This document shows, in pieces, positions 1 through 9,442 of a DNA stretch of 64,000 bases (position 1 is the first letter of the stretch; the number at the start of each line of letters is the position of its first letter). A program made the translations under genes and the position numbers. Under the pieces are notes generated by a model. It saw nothing but the letters and a program-made list of their open reading frames with translations, was not told the origin of the DNA and made no database searches. The stretch is from Paracoccus sp. IB05. Lineage in GTDB: Bacteria; Pseudomonadota; Alphaproteobacteria; Rhodobacterales; Rhodobacteraceae. The stretch is from the NCBI RefSeq assembly GCF_016405985.1, contig NZ_JAEFCF010000008.1, positions 62,001 through 126,000 of the forward strand, written 5' to 3'.

Positions 1-1
1 C

Positions 2-358
2 CCGACCGATTACCATTTCGGGTCCGGCCCTGATGCGGAGACCATCACGCTGAACGCCTGGCACCAGGATCAGGTGGTGGAAAAGCCCGAAATGGCCGAG
101 GTGATCGCCTCGACCGATTTCTGCTCCAATGCTGGGCTTTTATATGACGACCGCATGTTCACCGTGCAGCCGCATCCGGAATTCAGGAAAGACTTCATCG
201 AAGGTCTGATCAAATACCGCGGCCCGGGGCTGGTGCCCCAGGAGACGCTGGATGCCGCGACCGAGAAGATCGACGCCCCCCTTGGCACGACGAAAATGGC
301 GGAAAGGATCGCGGATTTCTTTCTCTCTCACCAGACCAGGGCCAGCCAGAGCGCCTGA
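2..358 (+). CDS. Class I glutamine amidotransferase, C-terminal part (5' end outside window)
   Basis: Only the last 118 codons lie in the window; the reading frame is open from base 2 and ends at TGA 356-358. An AWHQDQV block followed by QPHPEF matches the end of class I amidotransferase domains, where the His and Glu of HPE complete the Cys-His-Glu triad; the nucleophilic Cys would be upstream of the window. The stand-alone domain next to a glutamine-synthetase-like ligase and a FAD oxidoreductase suggests hydrolysis of a gamma-glutamyl compound, as PuuD does in putrescine breakdown. That role is inferred from context; the substrate cannot be read from the sequence. Confidence 0.8.
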   Translation, partial: PTDYHFGSGPDAETITLNAWHQDQVVEKPEMAEVIASTDFCSNAGLLYDDRMFTVQPHPEFRKDFIEGLIKYRGPGLVPQETLDAATEKIDAPLGTTKMAERIADFFLSHQTRASQSA

Positions 359-380
359 GGCCCCAAACAGAGTGTGAACC

Positions 381-1736
381 ATGTCCAACTGGACGGAAAA
401 ACTGCCCAAGGCAGCACGGGACTATATCGGCAAGCGTCGCGTCGATGAGGTGGAATGCGTGATCGGCGATATTGCCGGCGTGGCACGCGGCAAGGCAATG
501 CCTGCCGCGAAATTCGCAAAACAAACCAATTACTTCCTGCCCAATTCTATCTTCCTGCAGACCATCACCGGTGAATGGGCCGACAGCCCGTTTGATGCCT
601 TCACCGAGCCGGATATGATCCTCGAGCCCGACTGGTCCACCGCGACCGCCGCGCCCTGGACCGCCGATATCACGCTCCAGGTGATCCATGATGCGAAAGA
701 TCAGCAGGGCAATCTGGTGCCGTTCTCACCGCGCAATGTGCTGCGCCGCATCGTGGGTCTTTACGAGGCCCAGGGCTGGCGGCCGGTTGTCGCGCCCGAG
801 ATGGAATTCTTCCTGACCGCGCGCAATATCGACCCCAATATGCCGGTGATCCCGCCCATGGGCCGCACCGGGCGGCGTGCCGCCGGGAAACAGGCCTACA
901 GCCTTTCCGCCATCGACGAATATGGCAAGGTGATCGACGATATCTATGATTTCGCCGAAGCCCAGGGCCTTGAAATCGACGGTATCTTGCAGGAAGGCGG
1001 CGCCGGGCAGATCGAACTGAACCTTGCGCATGGCGACCCGATTGAACTGTCGGACCATGTGTTCTTCTTCAAACGCCTGATCCGTGAAGCTGCCTTGCGC
1101 CATGATTGTTTTGCGACCTTCATGGCCAAGCCCATCGCGGGCGAGCCGGGATCTGCCATGCATATCCACACTTCGGTCGTGGATGTGAAAACCGGCAAGA
1201 ACATTTTCTCCGCCGCCAAAGGCGCCGAGACGCCGGAATTCAACCATTTCATCGCCGGAATGCAGAACCATATGGGGGCGGCGATTGCGCTGATGGCGCC
1301 CTATGTGAACTCTTACCGCCGTTACGTCCCGGATTTCGCGGCGCCGATCAATCTGGAATGGGGCCGTGACAACCGCACCACCGGGCTGCGCGTCCCGATT
1401 TCGGGCCCCGCCGCGCGCAGGATCGAAAACCGCCTGCCGGGGATGGATTGCAACCCCTATCTCGGCATCGCGGCGACTTTGGCCTGCGGCTATCTCGGGC
1501 TGATGGAGAAGAAAGCCGCGCGCCCGGAATTCACCGGATCGGCCTATATCGATTCGGATGAGATCCCGGTGAACCTTGGCGATGCGCTGGATCTTCTGGA
1601 TGAGGACGTGGCCCTGAAAGAGGTGATGGGCGTCGATTTCGTCAGATGTTACGATTCGGTAAAACGCAACGAATACAAAGAGTTCCTCCAGGTCATCAGC
1701 CCGTGGGAGCGTGAGCATCTGCTCCTGAACGTGTGA
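381..1736 (+). CDS. Glutamine synthetase family protein, gamma-glutamylputrescine synthetase-like
   Basis: A 451-residue glutamine-synthetase-fold ligase. Visible motifs are the metal-binding PEMEFF near residues 139-144, EGGAGQIELN near 205-214, MHIHTS near 260-265 and the ATP/glutamate-site NRTTGLRVP near 331-339. The N-terminal GDIAGVARGK is typical of the PuuA/GlnA-like branch rather than of ammonium-assimilating GlnA. It probably joins glutamate to an amine such as putrescine using ATP in the cytoplasm. The upstream amidotransferase and the downstream PuuB-like oxidase, whose ATG overlaps this stop codon, support a gamma-glutamylated-amine pathway. Other amine substrates (ethanolamine, methylamine) cannot be excluded. 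Confidence 0.85.
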   Translation: MSNWTEKLPKAARDYIGKRRVDEVECVIGDIAGVARGKAMPAAKFAKQTNYFLPNSIFLQTITGEWADSPFDAFTEPDMILEPDWSTATAAPWTADITLQVIHDAKDQQGNLVPFSPRNVLRRIVGLYEAQGWRPVVAPEMEFFLTARNIDPNMPVIPPMGRTGRRAAGKQAYSLSAIDEYGKVIDDIYDFAEAQGLEIDGILQEGGAGQIELNLAHGDPIELSDHVFFFKRLIREAALRHDCFATFMAKPIAGEPGSAMHIHTSVVDVKTGKNIFSAAKGAETPEFNHFIAGMQNHMGAAIALMAPYVNSYRRYVPDFAAPINLEWGRDNRTTGLRVPISGPAARRIENRLPGMDCNPYLGIAATLACGYLGLMEKKAARPEFTGSAYIDSDEIPVNLGDALDLLDEDVALKEVMGVDFVRCYDSVKRNEYKEFLQVISPWEREHLLLNV

Positions 1737-3067
1737 TGGCGGTCAATCTTCTGCACGCCAATGACCGGCAAGGGCGCTATCCCGACAGCTGGTATGCGGC
1801 GACCCGTGTCGCGCTTGCGCCCTTCCCGCGCGCCACGGGCGAAATCCGTGCCGATGTCTGCGTGGTGGGGGCCGGCTATACCGGCCTCTCAAGCGCGCTG
1901 CATCTGGCGCAAAAGGGCCTGAAGGTCGTGGTGCTCGAGGCGCATCGCGTCGGTTTTGGTGCCTCGGGCAGGAATGGCGGCCAGGTCGGCTCCGGGCAGC
2001 GTCAGGACCAGGACTGGCTGGAGAAGGTCGCGGGGCGCGAAAACGCACGGCAGCTTTGGGATATGGCGCAGGACGCCAAAGCGCTGGTTCGTGACCTCGC
2101 CTCGGGGATGGAGGGGGTCGCCTACCGCCCCGGCATCGCGCATGCCTGCTGGCATGAGAGCGAAGTTGATCACGCGCAGCGTTACGCCGAAAAGCTTGCC
2201 CGGGATTATGATTACCATGAGGTCAAGCCGCTCGACCGCGAGGGCCTGCGTGCGCTTGTGGGGTCTGAGGCGTTCAAAGGCGGCGATATCGACCGTGGGG
2301 CCGGCCATATTCATGCGCTGAATTTCGTGATCGGGCTGGCAAAGCTGGCAGTGGCCGCCGGGGTGCAGATTTTCGAGGAAAGCGAGGTCACGAAACTGTC
2401 CTATGGCGAAAAGCCGGTCGCTGAAACGGCCCAGGCCCGCGTCACCTGCGACCATCTGGTGCTGGCGGTGAATGGCTATGTCGGCAGCCTTGAAAAGACC
2501 ATCGCGGCGCGGGTGATGCCGATCAACAATTTCGTTGTGGCGACCGAGCCGCTGGGCGCGCGCGCGCGTGAGGTCCTGGCCGAGCCCATTGCAGTGCATG
2601 ACACCAAATTCGTGGTGAATTACTGGCGCCTGTCAGAAGATGACCGGCTGATCTTTGGCGGTGCGGAAAGCTACGGCTACCGTTTTCCGGATGTGGCGAA
2701 GGTGGTCCGCAAACCGCTTTTGGAGATCTATCCGCAGCTCGCAGACACGAAGATCGACTACGCCTGGGGCGGCACGCTGGCGATCACCGTCAACCGGATG
2801 CCCTGTTTCGCGCGGCCTGCGAAGAATGTCCTCTCGGCCTCGGGCTATTCCGGCCATGGCGTCGCACTGGCAACGCTTGCGGGCAAGATGATTGCAGAAG
2901 CGGTTGCCGGTGACGCCTCCGGGCAGCCGGGGGGAAATACAAGGGGCGGCTTTGATCTGCTGGCAGACCTGCCGCATCGCCGTTTTCCGGGAGGCCAGGC
3001 CCTGCGTTGGCCCCTGCTGGTCACCGCCATGACCTGGTTCTCGCTGCGTGACCGGCTGGGCTGGTAA
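1736..3067 (+). CDS. FAD-dependent oxidoreductase, PuuB-like (DAO family)
   Basis: About 443 residues. A Rossmann FAD-binding motif (VVGAGYTGLSSALHL) begins near residue 30 and is followed by ASGRNGGQVG, typical of the D-amino-acid oxidase/PuuB group. The C-terminal PHRRFPGG segment is also usual in gamma-glutamylputrescine oxidoreductases. The expected reaction is flavin-dependent oxidation of a gamma-glutamylated amine to an aldehyde. The ATG at 1736 overlaps the preceding TGA (TGATG), which implies translational coupling; a GTG at 1733 would add one codon. An intrinsic terminator lies about 70 bp downstream, so the gene closes the operon. Substrate specificity is inferred from context. Confidence 0.85.
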   Translation: MAVNLLHANDRQGRYPDSWYAATRVALAPFPRATGEIRADVCVVGAGYTGLSSALHLAQKGLKVVVLEAHRVGFGASGRNGGQVGSGQRQDQDWLEKVAGRENARQLWDMAQDAKALVRDLASGMEGVAYRPGIAHACWHESEVDHAQRYAEKLARDYDYHEVKPLDREGLRALVGSEAFKGGDIDRGAGHIHALNFVIGLAKLAVAAGVQIFEESEVTKLSYGEKPVAETAQARVTCDHLVLAVNGYVGSLEKTIAARVMPINNFVVATEPLGARAREVLAEPIAVHDTKFVVNYWRLSEDDRLIFGGAESYGYRFPDVAKVVRKPLLEIYPQLADTKIDYAWGGTLAITVNRMPCFARPAKNVLSASGYSGHGVALATLAGKMIAEAVAGDASGQPGGNTRGGFDLLADLPHRRFPGGQALRWPLLVTAMTWFSLRDRLGW

Positions 3068-3137
3068 CAATGTGCCCTGCGCGCCGCTTGGGCAAACGGG
3101 CAAACGGGGACATGGGCAACCGGGCACAAGAATGACA

Positions 3138-3173
3138 ACGGGCGGGAGCATAATTGCCCCCGCCCGTTTTTCG
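3138..3173 (+). terminator. Intrinsic terminator after the puu-like operon
   Basis: An 8-bp GC stem, CGGGCGGG (3139-3146) with CCCGCCCG (3159-3166), has a 12-nt loop and is followed by TTTTT. It lies about 70 bp after the oxidoreductase stop. The next gene, on the other strand, ends at 3202, so the element sits between convergent units. Confidence 0.8.
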
Positions 3174-3201
3174 TTCAGAACCGCTTAGGGGTCCTGGCCC
3201 C

Positions 3202-3441
3202 TTACTGGTCCTGGATCATCGCATAGATCTGATCCTTGATGCGCGAGCGCGACCGGCGCAGCGCATCCTCATGGTCTTCCGACACGGTGTCGATCCGCGT
3301 CTCGGCACGGTGAACCTGATCATTCACCGTGTCATACTCCTCAAGCAGCTTCGCGAAACGGGGATTCGAGACCTTCAGCTCGGTAATGCGCGCCTCTTTG
3401 CCCGGAAATTCCTCTTGCAACGTATGCGGTGTATTCGACAT
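3202..3441 (-). CDS. YdcH family (DUF465) small protein
   Basis: A 79-residue charged, probably helical protein. The segment HTLQEEFPGKEARITELK, then NPRFAKLLEEYDTVNDQVHRAE, is the YdcH/DUF465 signature. The start at 3441 has a strong AGGAG site 8 bases upstream; the frame continues 16 codons further upstream, but that extension has no ribosome site. Family members are small coiled-coil proteins without an assigned biochemical role. It stands alone between the puu-like terminator and betA. Confidence 0.85.
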   Translation of the reverse strand: MSNTPHTLQEEFPGKEARITELKVSNPRFAKLLEEYDTVNDQVHRAETRIDTVSEDHEDALRRSRSRIKDQIYAMIQDQ

Positions 3442-3523
3442 CGGCAGTCTCCTTCTTCCGTGTTGAGAAGAGGTTAAAACATATTCCATCCCACCACTTT
3501 GACGCTGATCAAATAAGTAAAAT

Positions 3524-5173
3524 TCAGCGTTGGCTGCTCGCCCAGGCGGGATTTATCCAGGGCTCGTTGTTCAGCGCCGGCAAGGGCTGACGGCCCAGGA
3601 TATGATCGGCGGCCTTTTCACCGGTCATGATCGAGGGGCCGTTGAGATTGCCATTGGTCACCTGGGGAAAGATCGAACTGTCGGCAAGGCGCAGCCCCTC
3701 GACCCCGATCACCCGGCATTCCGGGTCGACCACCGCCATCGGGTCATCGCGCCGCCCCATCCGCGCCGTGCCGCAGGGGTGATAGGCGCTTTCGGCATGT
3801 TCGCGGATGAAGGCGTCGATCTCGGCATCACTCCCGACACCCGGGCCAGGCTGGATCTCGGATTTCACATATTGCGCCATGGGATCCTGCGCGAAAATCT
3901 CCCGTGTGAGCCGCACACAGGCGCGGAAATCGACCCAGTCATCGGGGTCCGACATGTAGTTGAAGCGGATCACCGGCGCGTCTTCGGGGCGGGCCGAACG
4001 CAAAGTCACCGAGCCGCGCGATTTCGACCGCATCGGCCCGACATGCACCTGGAATCCATGGCCGCCCGCCGCCGCCTTGCCATCATAGCGCACAGCTATG
4101 GGCAGGAAATGGTACTGGATATCAGGATATTCGACGCCTGCGCGCGATCGGATGAAACCGCAGGCCTCGAACTGGTTCGACGTGCCGGGGCCGCGCCCGA
4201 GGAACAGCCAGTTTGCACCGACCCAGGCTTTGCCGAACAGGTTCCAGTATTTGTAAAGCGTGATCGGCTGCGTCGCCTGAAACTGCATATAGATCTCCAT
4301 ATGGTCCTGGAGATTGGCGCCGACCCCTGGCCGGTCGGCCAGCACTTCGATCCCGTGTTCGCGCAAATGCGCCGCCGGGCCGATCCCCGACAGCATCAGC
4401 AGTTTCGGCGAATTGAGCGAGGAGGCCGCAAGGATCACCTCGGAACCCGCGCGGATCACCTGACGCCCGGCCTTTGTATCGACCTCAACGCCCACCGCGC
4501 GGCCATTCTCGATCACCACCTTACGGGCAAGGCCGCGGATGACCTGCAGATTGCCGGTCTTCAGCGCCGGTTTCAGATAGGCATTGGCCGCCGACCAGCG
4601 CCGGCCTTTCCAGATCGTCGCCTCCATCGGGCCAAAGCCCTCCTGCTGGCGACCGTTATAATCCTGGGTCACCGGATAGCCGGCCGCCGCCCCTGCCTCG
4701 ATAAAGGCGTCAAACAGCGGATTGTCGCGCGGGCCGCGGGTGATGTGGAGCGGGCCATTCGTGCCGCGCCACTCCGGCCCCTCGCCGCCATGGGAATGCT
4801 CCATCCGCTTGAAATAGGGCAGCACATCGGCATAGGACCAGCCATCCGCCCCCATCCCGGCCCAGGTGTCGTAATCCTTGGCATGGCCGCGCACATAGAC
4901 CATGCCATTGATCGAGGAAGACCCGCCGATCACCTTGCCGCGCGGCGTGGCAAGCACACGGCCGCCCAGATGCGGCTCGGGCTCGGATTTCAGGCCCCAG
5001 TCGTAAATGCCCATATTCATGGGATAAGACAGCGCGCCCGGCATCTGGATGAAGGGCCCGAAATCCGATCCGCCATGTTCGATCACCGTTACCCGCTTGC
5101 CGGCTTCGGTCAGGCGATACGCCATGGCGCAACCCGCTGAGCCCGCCCCCACGATGACATAATCCGCGACCAT
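3524..5173 (-). CDS. betA: Choline dehydrogenase
   Basis: A 549-residue GMC oxidoreductase that oxidises choline to betaine aldehyde and on toward glycine betaine, usually membrane-associated. The FAD-binding [16 protein letters not shown] is near residue 6, the GMC signature [15 protein letters not shown] near residue 80, and the active-site [10 protein letters not shown] and NGNLNGPS lie in the C-terminal part. It is the last gene of betIBA, 117 bp after betB. BetI and BetB in the same operon and the divergent choline ABC transporter make the choline assignment secure compared with other GMC alcohol dehydrogenases. Confidence 0.95.
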   Translation of the reverse strand: MVADYVIVGAGSAGCAMAYRLTEAGKRVTVIEHGGSDFGPFIQMPGALSYPMNMGIYDWGLKSEPEPHLGGRVLATPRGKVIGGSSSINGMVYVRGHAKDYDTWAGMGADGWSYADVLPYFKRMEHSHGGEGPEWRGTNGPLHITRGPRDNPLFDAFIEAGAAAGYPVTQDYNGRQQEGFGPMEATIWKGRRWSAANAYLKPALKTGNLQVIRGLARKVVIENGRAVGVEVDTKAGRQVIRAGSEVILAASSLNSPKLLMLSGIGPAAHLREHGIEVLADRPGVGANLQDHMEIYMQFQATQPITLYKYWNLFGKAWVGANWLFLGRGPGTSNQFEACGFIRSRAGVEYPDIQYHFLPIAVRYDGKAAAGGHGFQVHVGPMRSKSRGSVTLRSARPEDAPVIRFNYMSDPDDWVDFRACVRLTREIFAQDPMAQYVKSEIQPGPGVGSDAEIDAFIREHAESAYHPCGTARMGRRDDPMAVVDPECRVIGVEGLRLADSSIFPQVTNGNLNGPSIMTGEKAADHILGRQPLPALNNEPWINPAWASSQR

Positions 5174-5290
5174 CTTCTTCCCTCCGGCCGGGCAAGCCCT
5201 CTCCGCCTGCCGGAACGGGGTCCGACAGCCGGGCCAGGCGCCCTCTGTTTCATCGATGTTCCGGGATCTGCGACCCGGCGCCTGTTCCGC

Positions 5291-6745
5291 TCAGTAAGGC
5301 GCGTCGACCGGGCCGAGCCCCAGATAGACCGACTTTACCTGAGAATAATGTTCGACAGCCGCATGGCCGTTTTCGCGTCCGACACCCGACAGTTTCGACC
5401 CGCCAAAGGGCGCCTCTACCGGCGTCAGGTTATAGGCGTTGATCCAGCAGGTGCCGGCCTCAAGCTCTGCAATCACGCGATGCGCGCGGGCGATATCTTT
5501 GGTAAAGACCCCTGCCGCGAGGCCGAATTCGGTCGCATTGGCGCGGGCGATCACCTCGTCCTCGGTCTCGAAATCAAGAACCGCCATCACCGGGCCGAAG
5601 ACCTCTTCGCGCGCGATCTCCATCTGATCGGTGACATCGGCAAAGACCGTCGGCTCAACAAACCAGCCATCATTCGAGGCACCGCGCCCGCCGCCGGTGA
5701 CCAGCCGCGCGCCTTCGGATTTTGCCCGGGCGATAAAGCCCGAGACTTTCTCCAGCTGGGCCTGCGAAACCAGCGGCCCCATCTGGGTGTCGTCATCCTG
5801 CGGATCACCCATACGGATCAGCCGGGAACGCTCGGCCAGACGCGCGAGGAAGCGGTCTTTCAGCCCCTTTTGCACGAAAACCCTTGTGCCATTGGAACAG
5901 ACCTGCCCCGCCGCATAGAAATTGGCGAGCATCGCCGCGCCGACCGCATCCTCAAGGTTTGCGTCGTCAAAAATGATCAGGGGCGATTTGCCGCCAAGCT
6001 CCATCGTGACGTGACGCAGCCCTTCGGCGGCTTTGGCATAGACCTTTTGCCCGGTCGGAACCGAGCCGGTCAGCGAGACCTTGGCCACCCGGCTGTCAGA
6101 GATCAGGCTGGCGCCGACCGCGCCCCTGCCCTGCACCACGTTGAAAAGCCCCGCCGGAAGACCTGCCTCGATATAGATTTCCGCCAGTTTCAAAGCACCA
6201 AGCGGCGTGACTTCCGAGGGTTTGAACACCATTGCATTGCCCATCGCCAGCGCCGGGGCCGATTTCCAGCAGGCGATCTGACTGGGGTAATTCCAGGCGC
6301 CGATACCGACGCAGACGCCCAGAGGCTCGCGGATCGTATAGACCATGTCCTGGCCCAGCGGGATCGTCTCGCCCGTCACGGTGGGCGCGAGGCCTGCAAA
6401 ATATTCCAGCGCATCCGCTCCGCTGGGCCAGTCGGCCACCCGCGTTTCCTGGATCGGCTTGCCGGTATCGAGGGTCTCAAGCTGCGCCAGTTCCTCGCCG
6501 CGCTCGCGGATGATCGCGGCCGCGCGGGTCAGCACCCGGGCGCGTTCGACCGGGCGCATCCGGCGCCATTCCTTCTGCGCGCGCGCCGCCGACGCCACCG
6601 CCTGTTCGACCAGAGCGGGCGTTGCCTCATGCAAAAGCGCGATCACCTCGCCGGTGCCGGGATAGATCACCTGGATCTCTGCGCCTGCCACATCCTCGAC
6701 ATATGCGCCGCCGATGAAATGGCTGGCTTTCGGTTGCGCCTTCAT
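5291..6745 (-). CDS. betB: Betaine aldehyde dehydrogenase
   Basis: A 484-residue NAD(P)-dependent aldehyde dehydrogenase that converts betaine aldehyde to glycine betaine. The active-site glutamate motif [10 protein letters not shown] and the catalytic cysteine motif [11 protein letters not shown] are intact, and the oxyanion Asn is in the GAWNYP segment. The ATG at 6745 overlaps the betI stop by 4 nt (ATGA), the usual betI-betB coupling. The length matches the family. The gene sits between its regulator and choline dehydrogenase. Confidence 0.95.
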   Translation of the reverse strand: MKAQPKASHFIGGAYVEDVAGAEIQVIYPGTGEVIALLHEATPALVEQAVASAARAQKEWRRMRPVERARVLTRAAAIIRERGEELAQLETLDTGKPIQETRVADWPSGADALEYFAGLAPTVTGETIPLGQDMVYTIREPLGVCVGIGAWNYPSQIACWKSAPALAMGNAMVFKPSEVTPLGALKLAEIYIEAGLPAGLFNVVQGRGAVGASLISDSRVAKVSLTGSVPTGQKVYAKAAEGLRHVTMELGGKSPLIIFDDANLEDAVGAAMLANFYAAGQVCSNGTRVFVQKGLKDRFLARLAERSRLIRMGDPQDDDTQMGPLVSQAQLEKVSGFIARAKSEGARLVTGGGRGASNDGWFVEPTVFADVTDQMEIAREEVFGPVMAVLDFETEDEVIARANATEFGLAAGVFTKDIARAHRVIAELEAGTCWINAYNLTPVEAPFGGSKLSGVGRENGHAAVEHYSQVKSVYLGLGPVDAPY

Positions 6746-7329
6746 GCCCTGTTTTTCCTTCCAAGTTCCGCATCCAGATAGGCCAGCGCCATCCGCGCCG
6801 CCCTCGCCCCGTCCGGCGTGCCCTTTTTCAGGACCTCGCGCAGATAGAGCCCGTCAATCATCGCGCCAAGTGCCTCGGCCAGTTCCCCGGCCCGGCTCCC
6901 CGCCAGCCCGCGCAGGGGCGCGAGCAGATTCGATCTGAGCCGCCCCTGATAAATCGCCAGCAAACGCCGCGCGCCATCGGAGGTCTGGGCCAGGACCCAG
7001 AAATTCAGCCAGGCCCCGACCACCTCGCGGCGGAAATTTCCAGGGCTGAAAGAGGCCCGCAAAATCGCCCTGACCCGTGCCTCGTCGCCCTCGGCCACCG
7101 CCAGCGCGCCGCGCACCTCGGCCCCATAAAGCGACAGGATATGGCGCATCGCCGCGAGGAAGATTTCTTCTTTGGACCCAAAGTAATGATGCGCCAGCGC
7201 CGAAGACATGCCAGCCCGTTTCGCGATCTGACTGACCGTCACATCCAGCGAGCCGGTGCGCCCGATCTCGACAATGGTGGCTTTGATCAGCGCATCCTTT
7301 CGGATAGGCTCCATTCCAAGCTTCGGCAT
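6742..7329 (-). CDS. betI: TetR family regulator of choline metabolism, BetI
   Basis: A 195-residue TetR repressor. The N-terminus [18 protein letters not shown] closely follows known BetI proteins, so the start is placed at 7329; upstream in-frame ATG codons at 7398 and 7371 would add an atypical extension. A helix-turn-helix covers about residues 30-50 ([19 protein letters not shown]). BetI proteins repress bet genes and are relieved by choline. The divergent choX promoter region carries a palindrome 50 bp upstream that could serve both directions. Confidence 0.92.
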   Translation of the reverse strand: MPKLGMEPIRKDALIKATIVEIGRTGSLDVTVSQIAKRAGMSSALAHHYFGSKEEIFLAAMRHILSLYGAEVRGALAVAEGDEARVRAILRASFSPGNFRREVVGAWLNFWVLAQTSDGARRLLAIYQGRLRSNLLAPLRGLAGSRAGELAEALGAMIDGLYLREVLKKGTPDGARAARMALAYLDAELGRKNRA

Positions 7330-7378
7330 CCGCCCATATCCAACAAAACTCTTGCCATATGGGAAAAGCATGAAGTTT

Positions 7379-7392
7379 ATTGACTCGTCAAT
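7379..7392. promoter_or_regulatory. Candidate BetI operator between betI and choX
   Basis: A perfect palindrome, ATTGA-CTCG-TCAAT, lies in the 145-bp gap between divergent betI and choX. It resembles the ATTGA-N4-TCAAT core I recall for BetI operators in other bacteria. It overlaps a possible choX -35 (TTGACT, 7380-7385), with an AT-rich candidate -10 (TTTTAA) near 7403. BetI binding is an inference. Confidence 0.55.
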
Positions 7393-7474
7393 CAACAATA
7401 ACTTTTAAATGACACCACCTGACAGACCGGCCGACAGACTGGCCCGCAAACTGTCCAACAGACCGGGAGCCGAC

Positions 7475-8404
7475 ATGACCCTGCGTTCCATCTTCCTCGC
7501 CAGTGCCGCGACCCTCACCCTTTCCGGTGCCGCCCAGGCGGCGGGCTGCGACAAGATCGTTTTCTCGGATGTCGGCTGGACCGATATCACCGCCACCACC
7601 GCCGCCACGACCGAAGTGCTCAAAGCGCTCGGCTATGAGACCGAGGTCAAGATCCTCTCGGTCCCGGTCACCTATGCCGGCCTCGCCGAGGGCGATATCG
7701 ATGTCTTCCTCGGCAACTGGATGCCGACGATGGAGGGCGATATCGCCTCCTACCGCGAGGCGGGCACCGTCGACACCGTGCGCACCAACCTGACCGGCGC
7801 GAAATATACCCTTGCGACCAATGAGGCCGGAGCGGCTGCGGGGATCTCGGATTTCTCGAATATCAAAGACCAGGCCGATGCGCTGGAAAGCAAGATCTAC
7901 GGGATCGAGGCCGGCAATGACGGCAACCGCCTGATCCTCGACATGATCGGTGCCGACCAGTTTGGCCTTGGCAAGTTCGATATCGTCGAAAGCTCGGAAC
8001 AGGGCATGCTGGCTCAGGTGGAGCGCAACAGCGCGGCCAGTAAACCGATCGTCTTCCTCGCCTGGGAGCCGCATCCGATGAACTCGAACTTCAAGCTGAC
8101 CTATCTCTCGGGCGGTGATGATGTCTTCGGCCCGGATTTCGGCGGCGCCATCGTCAACACCAATACCCGCAAGGGCTATGTCGCTGAATGCCCCAATACC
8201 GGCAAGTTCCTCGAAAACCTGGAATTCTCGCTGGCGATGGAGAATGAAATCATGGGCGCGATCCTCAATGACAGCGCCGATCCGAATGAGGCGGCGAAAG
8301 CCTGGCTCAAGGCCAACCCCGACACCTGGAAGCCCTGGCTTGCCGGCGTGACCACCAAAGACGGCGGTGACGCAGTGGCGGCGGTCGAAGCCGGCCTGAA
8401 CTGA
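7475..8404 (+). CDS. choX: Choline ABC transporter substrate-binding protein
   Basis: A 309-residue periplasmic protein of the ProX/OpuAC type. A signal peptide is evident at the N-terminus (MTLRSIFLASAATLTLSGAAQAA, cleavage near residue 22), followed by a region containing IVFSDVGWTDI and VFLGNWMP, where aromatic residues typically cage the trimethylammonium group. The ATG at 7475 has a GGAG site; the frame runs 22 codons further upstream but that extension would disrupt the signal peptide. It is the first gene of choXWV, divergent from betI, and delivers choline for conversion by BetA and BetB. Confidence 0.9.
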   Translation: MTLRSIFLASAATLTLSGAAQAAGCDKIVFSDVGWTDITATTAATTEVLKALGYETEVKILSVPVTYAGLAEGDIDVFLGNWMPTMEGDIASYREAGTVDTVRTNLTGAKYTLATNEAGAAAGISDFSNIKDQADALESKIYGIEAGNDGNRLILDMIGADQFGLGKFDIVESSEQGMLAQVERNSAASKPIVFLAWEPHPMNSNFKLTYLSGGDDVFGPDFGGAIVNTNTRKGYVAECPNTGKFLENLEFSLAMENEIMGAILNDSADPNEAAKAWLKANPDTWKPWLAGVTTKDGGDAVAAVEAGLN

Positions 8405-8414
8405 TGCAGCCATT

Positions 8415-8437
8415 GGGCCGGGCTGCGCGCCCGGCCC
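8415..8437 (+). terminator. Intra-operon hairpin between choX and choW
   Basis: A perfect 9-bp inverted repeat (GGGCCGGGC / GCCCGGCCC) with a 5-nt loop begins 11 bp after the choX stop and has no T-run. Such hairpins between a binding-protein gene and its permease gene commonly stabilise the upstream mRNA or partly terminate, giving more binding protein than permease. That role is inferred. Confidence 0.5.
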
Positions 8438-8575
8438 TGCCCAACCGGCCCCCTGACGCACCGGCAAACCCGGCCGGGGCCGGCCCCTGACACCGCAGCC
8501 GGAGAGGGTCGCCTCAGGCGCACGCGCCGCCGCCCCCTGCTCCGGCCGCCCGGTTTCCTCCCTGGACAGGCAGCA

Positions 8576-9442
8576 ATGGACTCATTCTTCGCCTCGGTTC
8601 TCGCCTTTTTCGGCTATGAGAAGATCGCAAAAATCCCCATCGGCGCCATGGCGAAGACAGTGGTGGACTGGCTCAAGCTGAATCTCAGCTGGCTGTTCGA
8701 CGCCATCAGTGACGCGCTGAGCTGGCTGATCAACAGCACACTTGAGGTGCTGCAATATCCGCATGCCCTGGTGGTGGTGGCGGTCTTCATGGCGCTGACC
8801 TGGTGGCGGCAAAGATCCTGGCAGCTTTGCCTGCTGGTCCTCCTTGGCTTTTTGTTCATCCTGAACCAGGGATATTGGAAGGAAACCACGCAAACCCTTG
8901 TTTTGCTGTTTTATTCCTGCATCACCTGCATGGCCATCGGCGTCCCCGTCGGCATTGCCTGCGCGCATCGCCCAAAGCTCTATGCCGCGCTTTCGCCGGT
9001 GCTTGACCTGATGCAGACCCTGCCGACCTTCGTCTATCTGATCCCGGCGGTGGTGTTCTTCGGCCTTGGCATGGTGCCCGGGCTTTTGGCCACTGTGGTC
9101 TTCGTGCTGCCGGCCCCGATCCGGCTGACCTATCTTGGCGTCTCCTCGACCCCCCTCGCCCTGACCGAAGCCGCCACCGCCTTCGGCGCCACACCGCGCC
9201 AGAAGCTCCTCAAGGTCGAACTGCCCTGGGCGTTGCCGCAGATTATGGTGGGGCTCAATCAGACCATCATGCTGTCTTTGTCGATGGTGGTGATCGCGGC
9301 CATGGTTGGCGCCAATGGGCTTGGCATTCCGGTGGTGCGCGCCTTGCAGCAGGGCAATACCGCGCTCGGCTTTGAATCGGGGCTGATCATCGTGGTGGTC
9401 GCCGTCATGCTGGACCGTATGCTGCGGGTGAGACGCAAATGA
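8576..9442 (+). CDS. choW: Choline ABC transporter permease
   Basis: A 288-residue inner-membrane permease of the ProW family with about six hydrophobic segments. The first ~65 residues form an amphipathic extension; the BPD_transp_1 region follows, with the coupling-loop pattern EAATAFGATPRQKLLKVELP. It forms the channel of the choline importer. Its stop overlaps the choV start by 4 nt (ATGA). The 171-bp gap after choX contains the hairpin at 8415-8437. Confidence 0.92.
   Translation: MDSFFASVLAFFGYEKIAKIPIGAMAKTVVDWLKLNLSWLFDAISDALSWLINSTLEVLQYPHALVVVAVFMALTWWRQRSWQLCLLVLLGFLFILNQGYWKETTQTLVLLFYSCITCMAIGVPVGIACAHRPKLYAALSPVLDLMQTLPTFVYLIPAVVFFGLGMVPGLLATVVFVLPAPIRLTYLGVSSTPLALTEAATAFGATPRQKLLKVELPWALPQIMVGLNQTIMLSLSMVVIAAMVGANGLGIPVVRALQQGNTALGFESGLIIVVVAVMLDRMLRVRRK

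Noticed and set aside
3095-3128. Short GGGCAAAC-like repeats before the puu terminator
   Set aside because: Only two to three imperfect 8-10 bp units in GC-rich DNA; too weak to call a repeat array.
3530-5140. Long plus-strand open frame opposite betA (536 codons)
   Set aside because: betA is unmistakable on the other strand; the opposing translation has no motif.
5348-6781. Long plus-strand open frame opposite betB (477 codons)
   Set aside because: Shadow of betB caused by GC-rich codon usage; no domain visible.
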